From Chloroflexota bacterium (GTDB lineage Bacteria; Chloroflexota; Dormibacteria; Dormibacterales; Dormibacteraceae): a DNA stretch of 50,110 nt. Made by a program: the position numbers and the translations under genes. Position 1 is the stretch's first letter. Every line of letters begins with the position of its first letter. This document shows positions 6,752-14,919 of this stretch, in pieces. The notes under the pieces were generated by a model. It did not search any database, was not told the DNA's origin, and saw only the letters and a list, made by a program, of their open reading frames with translations. The stretch is taken from contig VBGP01000036.1 of assembly GCA_005880795.1 (NCBI GenBank), positions 1 to 50,110 of the forward strand, written 5' to 3'.

Positions 6752-8251
6752 TTGAACCGCAGGGTCCTGCTCGCGCTGGCAGGAGCCGGGCTTTTTGTCG
6801 CGGCCCTGGACGCGTACGTGGTCGTGACCCTGTTGCCCGCGATGATGGGCGACGTCGGCCTGACGATCGAACGTCTCGAGCAGGGGACTCCGATCGTGAC
6901 CGGCTTCCTCGCCGGCTATGTCGTCGCCATGCCGCTGCTCGGTGCGTACTCGGACGTGCGGGGCCGCGTGCCCGTGTACGTCGCTTGCATGGCCGCTTTT
7001 GCGGCTGCCTCTGTGGTGACAGCGACAGCCGGACTCTGGGACTTTGCCGGACTGCCCTGGCTGGTGGCCGGCCGGTTCATCCAGGGCCTCGGCGGGGGCG
7101 GGCTGGTGCCGCTCTCCCTGGCTCTCGCCGCCGATCTCTATCGCGGCCAGTCGCGCACTTTGGCCCTCGGCTCGGTTGCAGCGCTGCAGGAGGCGGGCAG
7201 CGTTTTTGGGCCAATCTATGGGGCCACGCTCGCCGCGGCGGCGGCCACCGCCGGCGGCTGGCGTTTTGTGTTCTGGCTCAACCTCCCGCTGGCGGCGATC
7301 TGCGCCGCGGGCCTGGTCATCGCGGCGCGCCGGGTGGAGTTTCCAGCACCTGCCGGCGCCTCCTCTATCGACTGGATCAGTGCACTGCTGCTCGGCCTGG
7401 GCCTCGCACTGCTGGTGCTGGCGCTCTACCCGGACGACCCCGAGCACCGCGCGGCCAACGGGCTGTTCGTACCGGCGGGAATCGGCGCGGTGGTCGTGCT
7501 CGGCGCTTACGGATGGCGCCACGTGCGCCGGCTCGAGACTCTGATTCCACGCGACCTCCTCCGCAGCCGAGCCTTTGTTGGCGCGGCGGGGGCGAATGTC
7601 TTGATCGGCGGCGCGTTGATCGCGACCCTTGTCGACGTGCCCTTGTTGGGGCGGCTCGTCTTCAATCTCAACCAGCTCGATTCGGGACTGCTGCTGACTC
7701 AGTTCCTGATCGGGGTGCCGGTCGGGGCGGTCGCGGGCGGATTCCTGGCGGGACGCGCCGGCGACCGCGTCAGCGCCGCGCTCGGCATGGCCGTGTCTGC
7801 GGCGGCATTCGTGCAGATCGCCGGCTGGCGCGCTGACGAGCTGTCACTGCATCTCGGTCCGCTGCGACAGGCAGACCTCGCCCTCGCCGCGTGTGGGTTG
7901 GGGTTCGGCCTGGTCATCGCGCCGTTGACCGCCGCCGTTCTAGCCTTGACTCGCGGGCAGAGCCACGGGCTCGCGACAAGCCTGGTCGTGCTGGCGCGCA
8001 CGATGGGCATGCTGGTCGGGCTCTCGGCACTTACGGCGTTCGGGCTTTACCGATTCCGCCAGATCCTCGGCACCCCGGTGCTCACCGACCCCGACCTCAC
8101 CGCCAGGGTCAAGCACCTGCAGGCGCTGGTCGCGGCCGCGTTTCTGCAGGAATACCGCGAGATTTTCCTGATTTCGGCCGCGATGTGCATGATCGCGGCA
8201 GCCGTTATCGCCTTTTCGCTACGGCCAGCACGTAGGAGTGGTGGTACCTGA
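6752..8251 (+). CDS. MFS exporter, DHA2 type, P55 (Rv1410)-like
   Basis: This 499-residue multi-pass transporter fits the DHA2 drug:H+ antiporter branch of the major facilitator superfamily. The first helix contains a membrane-embedded Asp (ALDAYVVV). The cytoplasmic loop motif GAYSDVRGRVPVY corresponds to motif A, and PIYGATLAA lies in the motif C region. A long loop between the last two helices (about residues 425-470, FRQILGTPVLTDPDLTARVK) recalls the periplasmic extension of mycobacterial Rv1410. With the LprG-like gene upstream, lipid export to the outer layers is a reasonable inference. The TTG at 6752 is the only in-frame start after the upstream TAA. The 3' end overlaps the convergent methyltransferase by 47 nt. 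Confidence 0.85.
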   Translation: MNRRVLLALAGAGLFVAALDAYVVVTLLPAMMGDVGLTIERLEQGTPIVTGFLAGYVVAMPLLGAYSDVRGRVPVYVACMAAFAAASVVTATAGLWDFAGLPWLVAGRFIQGLGGGGLVPLSLALAADLYRGQSRTLALGSVAALQEAGSVFGPIYGATLAAAAATAGGWRFVFWLNLPLAAICAAGLVIAARRVEFPAPAGASSIDWISALLLGLGLALLVLALYPDDPEHRAANGLFVPAGIGAVVVLGAYGWRHVRRLETLIPRDLLRSRAFVGAAGANVLIGGALIATLVDVPLLGRLVFNLNQLDSGLLLTQFLIGVPVGAVAGGFLAGRAGDRVSAALGMAVSAAAFVQIAGWRADELSLHLGPLRQADLALAACGLGFGLVIAPLTAAVLALTRGQSHGLATSLVVLARTMGMLVGLSALTAFGLYRFRQILGTPVLTDPDLTARVKHLQALVAAAFLQEYREIFLISAAMCMIAAAVIAFSLRPARRSGGT

Positions 8252-9053
8252 AGGCGTCGTCAGGGTCGCCGAGACTCGCCATCGCGGCCTCGACCTCAGC
8301 CTCGAGCTCGTTGCGGTAGCGCGGTCCCAGGGATCGGATCAGCGTATAGGGCAGGGGGCCGACTCCTGCCATCAGCTCGGTCCAGTCACGCGCATCGCTG
8401 GCGCGCCCACCGGTCACCATCTCGGTCAGCCTCATGACCTCGAAGCCCGCCGCGGTCAGGATCTGCGACAGAACGTCCGGCTCTCCAAACCTCGCCCGCT
8501 CCGAGCTGTAGCGGGGCAGGTTCAGGTAGTGGCGCCGGGCGAGCGGCGCGAGGCCCTGGAAGAACAGCTCCTGGGCGCGGGTGTTCAGGCTCCGGCGGTG
8601 ACAGGAAATCGCCAACCGGCCACCAGGCCGCAGGACTCGGTGGGCTTCGGCAAGCGCCGTGGTGGGATCGGCGAGGTAGGCCAGCGTCTCGCCCATCGTG
8701 ACCAGGTCGAAGGTCGCGGGCCGAAAGACCAGATGCTCGGCCGCCATGCCGACGAACTGCACGTTCCTGACCTTTTTGGAGCGCGCGATCGAGAGCATGT
8801 TGTCTGACAGATCCACGCCGAACACAAGCCCGGGGCTGACACGCGGCGCCACAAGGTGGGCGACAAGGCCTGTTCCCGTGCCGACGTCCAGCGCCTGCTC
8901 TTGCTTGGCGGGCGCGGCCAGGTCGACCAGCCGCGACGCCACCCGGCCGTGCTGCCCGCCCGCCCAGGTGTCGTAGACGGGGGCGATGCGATCGAAAAAG
9001 TCGACCAGGTGGTCGACCACCTCGTCCGACGAATCGGGGTCCATCACGGCCAC
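8205..9053 (-). CDS. SAM-dependent methyltransferase (UbiE/Methyltransf_11-like)
   Basis: This 282-residue protein has the class I methyltransferase fold. FFDRIAPVYDTWA near residue 20 is typical of UbiE-like enzymes. The SAM loop is ALDVGTGTGLVAHLVA (about 53-68), followed by VFGVDLS, the MAAEHLVF segment and FDLVTMGETLAYL. VLRPGGRLAIS is the usual post-motif. The GTG start has AAGGA about 8 nt upstream. Its last 47 nt lie inside the 3' end of the MFS gene on the other strand, so the two transcripts would be partly antisense. The substrate is unknown; lipids or quinones are possible. Confidence 0.85.
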   Translation of the reverse strand: MAVMDPDSSDEVVDHLVDFFDRIAPVYDTWAGGQHGRVASRLVDLAAPAKQEQALDVGTGTGLVAHLVAPRVSPGLVFGVDLSDNMLSIARSKKVRNVQFVGMAAEHLVFRPATFDLVTMGETLAYLADPTTALAEAHRVLRPGGRLAISCHRRSLNTRAQELFFQGLAPLARRHYLNLPRYSSERARFGEPDVLSQILTAAGFEVMRLTEMVTGGRASDARDWTELMAGVGPLPYTLIRSLGPRYRNELEAEVEAAMASLGDPDDAFRYHHSYVLAVAKRR

Positions 9054-9072
9054 GGGTGTTCCTTAACCTTCC

Positions 9073-9100
9073 TTGACGCCTGGGGTACGGCTGTTACGAT
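9073..9100 (+). promoter_or_regulatory. Sigma-70-like promoter of the bactofilin gene
   Basis: TTGACG (9073-9078) and TACGAT (9095-9100), separated by 16 nt, form a good vegetative promoter in the 147-nt gap before the bactofilin. Transcription from about 9107 would give an untranslated leader of roughly 90 nt. Confidence 0.55.
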
Positions 9101-9148
9101 GCTAGCTCCCTGAAATCCTGATTCGGCTTCGCTAACGCATAGAAGTCT

Positions 9149-9195
9149 GTGGGTTTGCCGAAGTTGGATGGAAAGTATGGAAAACCCACTGGAGG
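9149..9195 (+). promoter_or_regulatory. Leader hairpin next to bactofilin ribosome binding site
   Basis: GTGGGTTT (9149-9156) is the exact complement of AAACCCAC (9182-9189). The stem ends one nucleotide before the Shine-Dalgarno GGAGG (9191-9195). An overlapping alternative pairs TTCGGC (9122-9127) with GCCGAA (9157-9162). Mutually exclusive stems beside a ribosome binding site can tune translation, but no riboswitch class is recognised. Confidence 0.4.
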
Positions 9196-9200
9196 ATTCC

Positions 9201-9578
9201 ATGGCTCAAGCTGAAAAAACCGCGGTTCAGGCTGCCGGCAATCAAAACGGCAGCACCAACGTCGTGAGTCTCGGTCCCCGCGACGTCCTGCAGGGCCGCC
9301 TGGAGATCCAGGGCGACCTCAAAATCGCAGGGAACGTCGAGGGCGACCTGAAGGCGAGCGGCGACGTCACCGTCGACTCCGGGGCCAACATCCAGGCCGC
9401 CATCGAGGGCGCGAACGTCAACGTTCGCGGCCAGGTCACCGGCAACGTGAGCGCCAGAAAGCGACTGACCCTCGGCGGGTCGGGACGCCTCAACGGCGAC
9501 GTCAGGGTGAGCCGGTTGACCGTCGAAGACGGGGCCACGCTCAACGGCAACGTCACGATGCAATCGGAAAAGAGTTAA
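9201..9578 (+). CDS. Bactofilin (polymer-forming cytoskeletal protein)
   Basis: This 125-residue protein is a bactofilin, a small protein that self-assembles into filaments through a right-handed beta-helix. After a flexible polar N-terminus, residues about 30-120 show the short alternating pattern LEIQGDLKIAGNVEGDLKAS, then GANVNVRGQVTGNVSA and RLNGDVRVSRLTVEDGATL. The ATG at 9201 is chosen because GGAGG lies 5 nt upstream; an ATG at 9168 lacks such a site. Bactofilins scaffold cell-wall enzymes or envelope structures. No obvious partner enzyme is adjacent, so its role is open. Confidence 0.9.
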   Translation: MAQAEKTAVQAAGNQNGSTNVVSLGPRDVLQGRLEIQGDLKIAGNVEGDLKASGDVTVDSGANIQAAIEGANVNVRGQVTGNVSARKRLTLGGSGRLNGDVRVSRLTVEDGATLNGNVTMQSEKS

Positions 9579-9586
9579 GCCCGGCT

Positions 9587-9985
9587 TCACCTCGCCGCTC
9601 GCTCGGCTCGCTGGATCGCCGGCAGGACCACGGTCTCGAGGTATAGCTTCGCCGCGTCCTCAGCGCTGTGCACGATGCGCCATTCGAGCTGTTCGAGGTC
9701 GACCTGGTCGCCGTTCAATTGCCCCAGGCGTTCGCGCCAGAAGCCTGGGTCGACGTTAAGACCCGGCAGCGGTCCGCGCTGCTGGCGCTGAGGGCTCAGC
9801 AGCGGCAGGTCAGGCAGGGGCGTGCTCGCGTCAGCGTTTGCATCGGGCGGAGCGAGCGCCGGGGCGGCCGCAACCGGCCGCGATGCCGACGCGACCACGT
9901 TCCAGGCCACAACGGCCAGCGCGCCGACCACCGCGATTTCGGCGACCACCATCCATGTGAGCGGAGTGCGAATGAGTTTGCGCAT
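9587..9985 (-). CDS. Small single-pass membrane protein of unknown function
   Basis: This 132-residue protein begins with a short basic N-terminus (MRKLIRTPLT) followed by one hydrophobic helix (about residues 12-32, WMVVAEIAVVGALAVVAWNV), then an Ala/Pro-rich linker and a polar C-terminal segment. It is probably membrane-anchored with the C-terminus outside. The C-terminal part (FWRERLGQLNGDQVDLEQLE onward) looks helical. It converges on the bactofilin gene, leaving 8 nt. No strong ribosome binding site is visible. Frame-open sequence upstream runs into the repeat at 10023 and is excluded. I do not recognise the family. Confidence 0.6.
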   Translation of the reverse strand: MRKLIRTPLTWMVVAEIAVVGALAVVAWNVVASASRPVAAAPALAPPDANADASTPLPDLPLLSPQRQQRGPLPGLNVDPGFWRERLGQLNGDQVDLEQLEWRIVHSAEDAAKLYLETVVLPAIQRAERAAR

Positions 9986-10004
9986 GACGCCACGGTAGGC
10001 AGCC

Positions 10005-10177
10005 CCGCGACGCGGTGGAACCCAGCCTGTTAACTTCGCATTCGCCCGTCGCGCCTCTGGATTCCGAACGTTTTGCGCAAAACGCTCCTTTGGGAGCAAG
10101 CGATAGGTGCTTTTTGCGCAAAAGGCACGTAATCGAGGCCACGCGGCCGCCGCCGCGACGTGGAACCCAGCCTGTTA
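10005..10177. repeat. Dispersed intergenic repeat, copy 2, bounded by direct repeats
   Basis: This is the second copy of the element at 4-105, with core palindrome GTTTTGCGCAAAAC at 10070-10083 and a related TTTTTGCGCAAAA at 10111-10123. It is bracketed by two direct repeats: CCGCGACG...TGGAACCCAGCCTGTTAA at 10005-10033 and again at 10153-10177. The right repeat includes the stop codon (TAA on the minus strand) of the aminotransferase. Read leftward, GCTCCCAAAGGAGC (10084-10097) is a hairpin followed by GTTTT, a possible weak terminator for the long leftward operon. Confidence 0.7.
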
Positions 10178-11307
10178 AGGGCGCGCGATCGTGCGGAGGG
10201 CGACGAGCCCCCGTTCGATGGTCTCCAGCTTCTTCGGAAAGCTGAACCTTACGTGACCCCGGCCGAGCGCCGGATCGTGGTAGAAGCTCGAGGCGGGCAC
10301 GGTCGCCACCGCCGCGTCTGTGATCAGGCGGCGTGCGAACGCCACGTCGTCCGCGGCGCCAAATGAGCTGATGCCGGCCATGATGTAGTACGCGCCGTCT
10401 GGCATCGCCGCATCGAAGCCGCATTCCTGCAGGCCCGTGACGATGGCGTCCCGCCGCTCCTGGTAGTCGCCCAGCAGCTCCACATAAAAGGACGGGGGAA
10501 GCTCGAGCGCCTGCGCAATCGCGATCTGAAGCGGGTGGGCCGCGCCTACGGTTAGAAAGTCATGCACTTTGCGGATCCCCGCCGTGAGCGCCGGCGGAGC
10601 GATCAGCCAGCCGATGCGCCAGCCGGTGACCGAATAGGTCTTGCTCGCGCCGCTGATCGTGATCGTGCGCTCCGCCATTCCGGGAAGCGTGGCGATGCTG
10701 ACGTGGCGCCCGCGATAGACGAGATGTTCATAGATCTCGTCGGTGATGGCGATCGCGTCGTGCTCCATGCACAGCCGCGCGATGAGCTCGAGCTCGGCCT
10801 TCGAGTACACCTTGCCGGTCGGGTTGTGCGGCGTGTTGACGACGATGGCGCGGGTCTTTGCGCTGAAGGCGGCGCGCAGCTCGTCACGCAGTCCGGGCCG
10901 TAGTTTTCGTAGAACGGCTCGAAGATGATCACCTCGTCGCCCGGGTCGACCGCCGCCAGCATGGCGGCGATCATCGCCTCGGTCGCGCCACACGAGATGG
11001 TCACCTCGGTCTCGGGATCGACGGCATCACCCCAGGCGGCCGACTGTTTCCGCGCGACGGCGGCGCGAAGTGCCGGCGCCCCCCATGTGGTGGCGTACTG
11101 GTTGTAACCCTCGCGCAGCGCTTGCGCCGCGGCGTCGAGGATCCGCGAGTCAGGGTCGAAGTCCGGAAAACCCTGGGCGAAGTTCACCGCTTTCTCCGGC
11201 CCGTGGAGCGCAAGGTTCAGTCGCGTCATCTCGCGAATGACCGATTCGGTGAAGCTCTGCGCCTTCAGCGACAGCCCCGTCGACTTGCTAATGTCCGGGA
11301 TCGGCAC
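10175..11307 (-). pseudogene. Aminotransferase class I/II, disrupted by internal deletion and frameshift
   Basis: The gene encodes a fold-type I PLP aminotransferase in two frames. The first frame (11307 to about 10891) has FAQGFPDF, YATTWGAPALRAAVA and EVIIFEPFYENYGPD. The second (about 10885 to 10175) resumes at DELRAAFSAKTRAIVVNTPH and contains the PLP lysine in SGASKTYS and the GWRIGW motif. Only 5 nt (10886-10890) separate the two blocks, where family members have about 22 residues, so roughly 60 nt are missing and the frame is lost. Everything else is intact, which suggests a recent lesion or an assembly error. It is the last gene of the leftward operon. The GTG start overlaps the CBS gene stop by 20 nt. 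Confidence 0.8.
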
Positions 11308-11755
11308 GCTCCAGGTGGAGATCGGTGCTCGAGCACGAGAAGCATCGCGCAGGGCGCTCGAGGTTGCGCTCCCACCAACCGCAAACGTCGCACGTCCAAC
11401 GGGTTTTGGCGAAGAAGTCGAGCACGTCAGACCTGCTCAGCAGACCTACCATCTTGCCGCCCCTGATCACCGGGACCCGGCGGATCCGCTCCCCGATGAG
11501 GAGGCGCGCGGCCTCGTCAATACCCGTTTCCTCGGTGACCGAGATGACGCGCGGGCTCATGATGTCGCGCGCCACCTTTCCCTTCTTGGAAAATACATCC
11601 GTCTCCGAGACGATGCCCACCACGTGACCTTCATTCGCAACCACAGGCGCGCCCGTGATGCGCTTGGAGGTCAGGGTGGCTGCGATCTCATCGACTGGCG
11701 TGTCTTCGCGGAATGTGATCACGTTTCGCGTCATGACTTCTTTGACCGGGATCAC
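11288..11755 (-). CDS. Tandem CBS-domain protein with C-terminal zinc-ribbon-like motif
   Basis: This 155-residue protein has two CBS domains: VKEVMTRNVITFREDTPVDE starts the first, and ARDIMSPRVISVTEETGIDE the second near residue 60. Such pairs bind adenine nucleotides and act as energy sensors for partner proteins. The C-terminus carries CDVC...CFSC, two CxxC knuckles that probably bind zinc. The GTG start overlaps the dehydratase stop as GTGA, so the two are likely translated together. It could regulate a neighbouring enzyme allosterically, but the target is not evident. Confidence 0.85.
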   Translation of the reverse strand: MIPVKEVMTRNVITFREDTPVDEIAATLTSKRITGAPVVANEGHVVGIVSETDVFSKKGKVARDIMSPRVISVTEETGIDEAARLLIGERIRRVPVIRGGKMVGLLSRSDVLDFFAKTRWTCDVCGWWERNLERPARCFSCSSTDLHLERADPGH

Positions 11756-12714
11756 AGCGTGCCGAGCAGTGTAGCCACGGTCTGGAGGTTGGCGTTGCCG
11801 CCGCTCAGCAGCAGGCCCGTGCGCCCACCCGGGAGCTTGCCGGCCAGGTAGGCGGCGAGTGGAAGCGTACCGGTCGGCTCGAGCGCCAGGTGAATGCGCG
11901 ACCACGCGACCTGGACGGCGGCGCCGATCTCGTTCTCCGTCACGGTGACGATCTCGTCCACAAGCCGGTTACCGAACATGACCTCGAAGTTACGCCCACC
12001 GATAGCCGTCGTGCGGACACCGTCGGCGATCGTTTTCGGGGAGGTCGCCAGGGTCTGGATGCTGCCCGTTTTCCAGGTCCTGAAGGCGTCGGCGGCAACC
12101 TCCGGCTCGACGCCGACGACCCGCAGCGCGGAGTTGTGGCTCTTGGCGGAGATCGCGGACCCGGCCAGCAGTCCGCCGCCGCCGACCGGCGCCACGACCA
12201 CATCGAGCTCCGGTTCATCCTCCAGCAGCTCGCGCACCGCTGTGCCCTGGCCGTGGATCACATTCCAATCGTCAAAAGGATGGACCAGGGTGAACCCGCG
12301 TTCTGCCATCACCTCACGGAGGCGCTGCTCGCGGTTCGCGAACGTGATGCCCTCCTGGATCACCTCCGCGCCCAGGGCTCGGGTTGCCGCCACCTTGGCG
12401 GGGTTCGCATCCTCAGGTATCAGGATCAGCGCCGGCAAACCAACGGTGCCGGCGGCCAGCGCGACCGCCTGGGCGTGGTTGCCCGAGCTGACCGCGATCA
12501 CGCCCGCGGGTCGCGTTCCGGACTCCAGCAGCGAAAGCACGGCATTGAACGCTCCCCGCGGCTTGAAGGAGCCTGTGACCTGGAAGCACTCTGGTTTGAG
12601 GCGGAGTTCAGGATCCAGGTCGGTGGTCAGGGCAGGCGTGCGGCGCACGCGACCGCGGATCCTTTCCGCCGCCTGCCGGACCAGCTCCGCGTGCTCTGCG
12701 GCGTAGCTGCTCAA
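11752..12714 (-). CDS. Threonine/serine dehydratase-like PLP enzyme
   Basis: This 320-residue protein is a fold-type II PLP enzyme close to threonine ammonia-lyase and serine racemase. The PLP lysine is in TGSFKPRGAFNA (Lys about 51). SSGNHAQAVA binds the substrate carboxylate, VAPVGGGGLLAG binds the cofactor phosphate, and SGGNAN near the C-terminus contacts the pyridine nitrogen. There is no C-terminal ACT regulatory domain, as in catabolic-type enzymes. The TTG start overlaps the transporter stop (TTGA). It would convert threonine to 2-oxobutyrate, or serine to pyruvate. Substrate preference cannot be told from sequence. Confidence 0.85.
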   Translation of the reverse strand: MSSYAAEHAELVRQAAERIRGRVRRTPALTTDLDPELRLKPECFQVTGSFKPRGAFNAVLSLLESGTRPAGVIAVSSGNHAQAVALAAGTVGLPALILIPEDANPAKVAATRALGAEVIQEGITFANREQRLREVMAERGFTLVHPFDDWNVIHGQGTAVRELLEDEPELDVVVAPVGGGGLLAGSAISAKSHNSALRVVGVEPEVAADAFRTWKTGSIQTLATSPKTIADGVRTTAIGGRNFEVMFGNRLVDEIVTVTENEIGAAVQVAWSRIHLALEPTGTLPLAAYLAGKLPGGRTGLLLSGGNANLQTVATLLGTL

Positions 12715-13643
12715 GCCGCGGCGGAATCGCGTTCGACCGCCGATAGCGGTCGCGGTGCCCGGCGCAGGTTCGTCAGGACGATGCCGGCCAGGATGATGAC
12801 CATGCCGATCACGGTCGGCAGGGTCAAACTTTCGTTCAAGAGCACGACGCCCCAGAAAACCGCTGTGATCGGAACGAGGAAGGTGACGCCGGTCGCCCGG
12901 ACAGCGCCGAGCGAGTTCATCGTGTAGTAGTAGAGCAGGTACGCGACTCCACTGCCGCCGACGCCAAGCGCGATGACGGCTCCCATCGAAAGCCAGTTGA
13001 AATGGACTTGCGGAATGGCGGGCGCGGCGATGGGAATGGCAAGTGCTGCAGTCACCACAAGCTGTCCGAAGCTCTGCTCGTAAACGCTCATGCCGCGCAG
13101 CTTCGTGCGCTGAAACAATGCGCTCACCGCGTAGGCCACTGCGGCGACGACCACCGCCAGCGCACCGAAGAAGCTTCCGCCCACACCATGCACCGCGATG
13201 TCAGGCAGCACAAGGATCACGACTCCCGCCAGGCCGATCAGCACGCCCGCGTAGTTGACGAGACTTGGACGCTCGGTCGGGATGACCCAGTAGATGAGTA
13301 TCGCGGCCCACAGGGTGGTGGTCGAGTTGAGGATGCTCGCCAGACCGCTGCTGATGTGCTGTTCGCCCCACGCGATCAGGACCCAGGGAAGGAGGGCGTT
13401 GGTGATGGCCATCACGATGAACGAAACAATTCGGGCTTTCCAGAAGCTGCCGAACAGGGGCCGCCCCGTCACTCGCATGATCACCGCGAGCGTCAGCGCT
13501 CCTGACGCAGACCTGACCAATACGAGCACAGTCGGGCTCATGTCGTGGACGCCCAGCTTGATGAAGAGAAACGACGCACCCCAGATCAGGGCCAGCGCGA
13601 CGAATGCGACGTATGGCAGAAGCGGATTCCTGGTCTCAGACAC
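12711..13643 (-). CDS. EamA/DMT-family transporter
   Basis: This 310-residue integral membrane protein has two EamA halves and about ten hydrophobic helices. The first half starts with LLPYVAFVALALIWGASFLF; the second ends with FLVPITAVFWGVVLLNESLT, a typical DMT signature. Family members export amino acids, nucleosides or other metabolites. Placed beside a threonine dehydratase, it may export an amino acid, but this is inference. The GTG at 13643 overlaps the dtd stop by 8 nt and is preferred over an ATG at 13688, which would overlap by 53 nt. Neither has a strong ribosome binding site. Confidence 0.8.
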   Translation of the reverse strand: MSETRNPLLPYVAFVALALIWGASFLFIKLGVHDMSPTVLVLVRSASGALTLAVIMRVTGRPLFGSFWKARIVSFIVMAITNALLPWVLIAWGEQHISSGLASILNSTTTLWAAILIYWVIPTERPSLVNYAGVLIGLAGVVILVLPDIAVHGVGGSFFGALAVVVAAVAYAVSALFQRTKLRGMSVYEQSFGQLVVTAALAIPIAAPAIPQVHFNWLSMGAVIALGVGGSGVAYLLYYYTMNSLGAVRATGVTFLVPITAVFWGVVLLNESLTLPTVIGMVIILAGIVLTNLRRAPRPLSAVERDSAAA

Positions 13644-14094
13644 GCGTCGGCCAATCGTCCGTGGAGAGGACGAGCGTGACGGGGCCATCGTTCTCGATGC
13701 TCACTCGCATCTCAGCTCCAAAGCTACCGGTCTGGATTTCTATTCCGCGCTCGCGAAAACACTGCACGAAGACTTCGTAGAGCTCCTCCGCCCGCGCAGG
13801 ATCGCCCGCCTTCAGCAAGCTCGGCCGGCGGCCGCGGCTCATGTCCGCAAACAGGGTGAACTGCGAAACGATCAGCGCCGCGCCGCCGACGTCGACCAGG
13901 CTGAGGTTCATCCGACCCGCCTTATCGGCGAACACACGCAGGTCGATGATCTTGTCCGCGAGCCGGCGCACCGTGTTGTCTTCGTCATCAGAAGCCGCAC
14001 CCACCAACAACACGAAACCGTGGCCGATGGTTGCACGCCGCTGCCCCTCCAAGCTCACGGAGCCGGAGGTCACGCGCTGGGCGACTATTCGCAA
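13636..14094 (-). CDS. dtd: D-aminoacyl-tRNA deacylase
   Basis: This 152-residue protein is a standard-length Dtd, which hydrolyses D-amino acids and glycine mischarged onto tRNAs. MRIVAQRVTSGSV opens the protein as in other Dtd enzymes. SQFTLFAD is the conserved active-site segment and NDGPVTLVL carries the second signature (NxGPVT). The TTG start follows the accA stop codon directly (TAG TTG). Its place inside a fatty-acid operon has no obvious functional reason and probably reflects translational coupling. Confidence 0.95.
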   Translation of the reverse strand: MRIVAQRVTSGSVSLEGQRRATIGHGFVLLVGAASDDEDNTVRRLADKIIDLRVFADKAGRMNLSLVDVGGAALIVSQFTLFADMSRGRRPSLLKAGDPARAEELYEVFVQCFRERGIEIQTGSFGAEMRVSIENDGPVTLVLSTDDWPTRV

Positions 14095-14919
14095 CTAGTC
14101 GATCTTGGGTCCGAAGTGCGGTTCTGCCTGGATGAGAGAGTCGATGTACCGGAAACGGTCGTAGCGGTGCTGCAGGAGCTGGGTCGCCGTCTGCTCGAGC
14201 AGCGGCTGCAGGTTCCGGTAGAGCGCTTCGTCCAGTGACCGGGCCGCCGCGTCGTGGTCGGCGCTGGCGCTGCCCTGCGGCTCCGGCACCACCTCCTCCA
14301 CGACTCCCATCGCGAGGATCTCGCGCGAGGTGAGCTGCAGCTGCTCGGCCGCCTCGACTTTGCGCGTGTTGTCGCGCCACACGATCGAGGCCGCGGCTTC
14401 CGGCGAGGCCACCGAGTAGATCGAGTTCTCGAGCATGATCACCCGGTCCGCCACCCCCATTCCAAGGGCGCCTCCGCTTCCACCTTCACCGATGACTGCC
14501 GCGACGATGGGCACCGGGATCCGGAACCAATCCATGATCGCGTGGGCGATCGCGGCGGCGATTCCCCTCTCCTCGGCGCCCGCGCCCGGGTACGCACCGG
14601 GCGTGTCGATCAGCGAGACGATCGGGAAACCGAACTTCGCCGCGTGATGGGCGAGGCGAAGAGCCTTGCGATAGCCCTCCGGGTGCATCATCCCCCAGTT
14701 TCTGGCCACGCGCTCTTTCAGGCTGCGGCCCTTCTGGTGACCTAGGAATATCGTCGTGCGGCCATGCCACGTGCCTACTCCGCCCACGAGCGCCGGGTCG
14801 TCGGCTGACAGCCGGTCGCCATGCAGCTCGACGAAATCTGGCGCAAGACGGCGGATGTAGTCGAGCGAGTAGGGCCGGTCCTGGTGCCGTGCCAGCTCGA
14901 CGATCTCCCACACGCTCAC
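14095..14919 (-). CDS. accA: Acetyl-CoA carboxylase carboxyltransferase subunit alpha
   Basis: This 274-residue subunit, with AccD, transfers the carboxyl group from carboxybiotin to acetyl-CoA, making malonyl-CoA for fatty acid synthesis. Recognisable parts are IFLGHQKGRSLKERVARNWG, SLIDTPGAYPG, the oxyanion-hole glycines of IGEGGSGGALGMG, and NSIYSVASPEAAASI. The E. coli protein is about 319 residues; this one lacks much of the N-terminal helical region. The GTG start overlaps the accD stop (GTGA). Biotin carboxylase and carrier subunits are not in the window. Confidence 0.95.
   Translation of the reverse strand: MSVWEIVELARHQDRPYSLDYIRRLAPDFVELHGDRLSADDPALVGGVGTWHGRTTIFLGHQKGRSLKERVARNWGMMHPEGYRKALRLAHHAAKFGFPIVSLIDTPGAYPGAGAEERGIAAAIAHAIMDWFRIPVPIVAAVIGEGGSGGALGMGVADRVIMLENSIYSVASPEAAASIVWRDNTRKVEAAEQLQLTSREILAMGVVEEVVPEPQGSASADHDAAARSLDEALYRNLQPLLEQTATQLLQHRYDRFRYIDSLIQAEPHFGPKID

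Noticed and set aside
10015-10245. Short ORFs across the repeat at 10023-10134
   Set aside because: They are created by the palindromic repeat and run into the aminotransferase on the other strand, with no start signal or domain.
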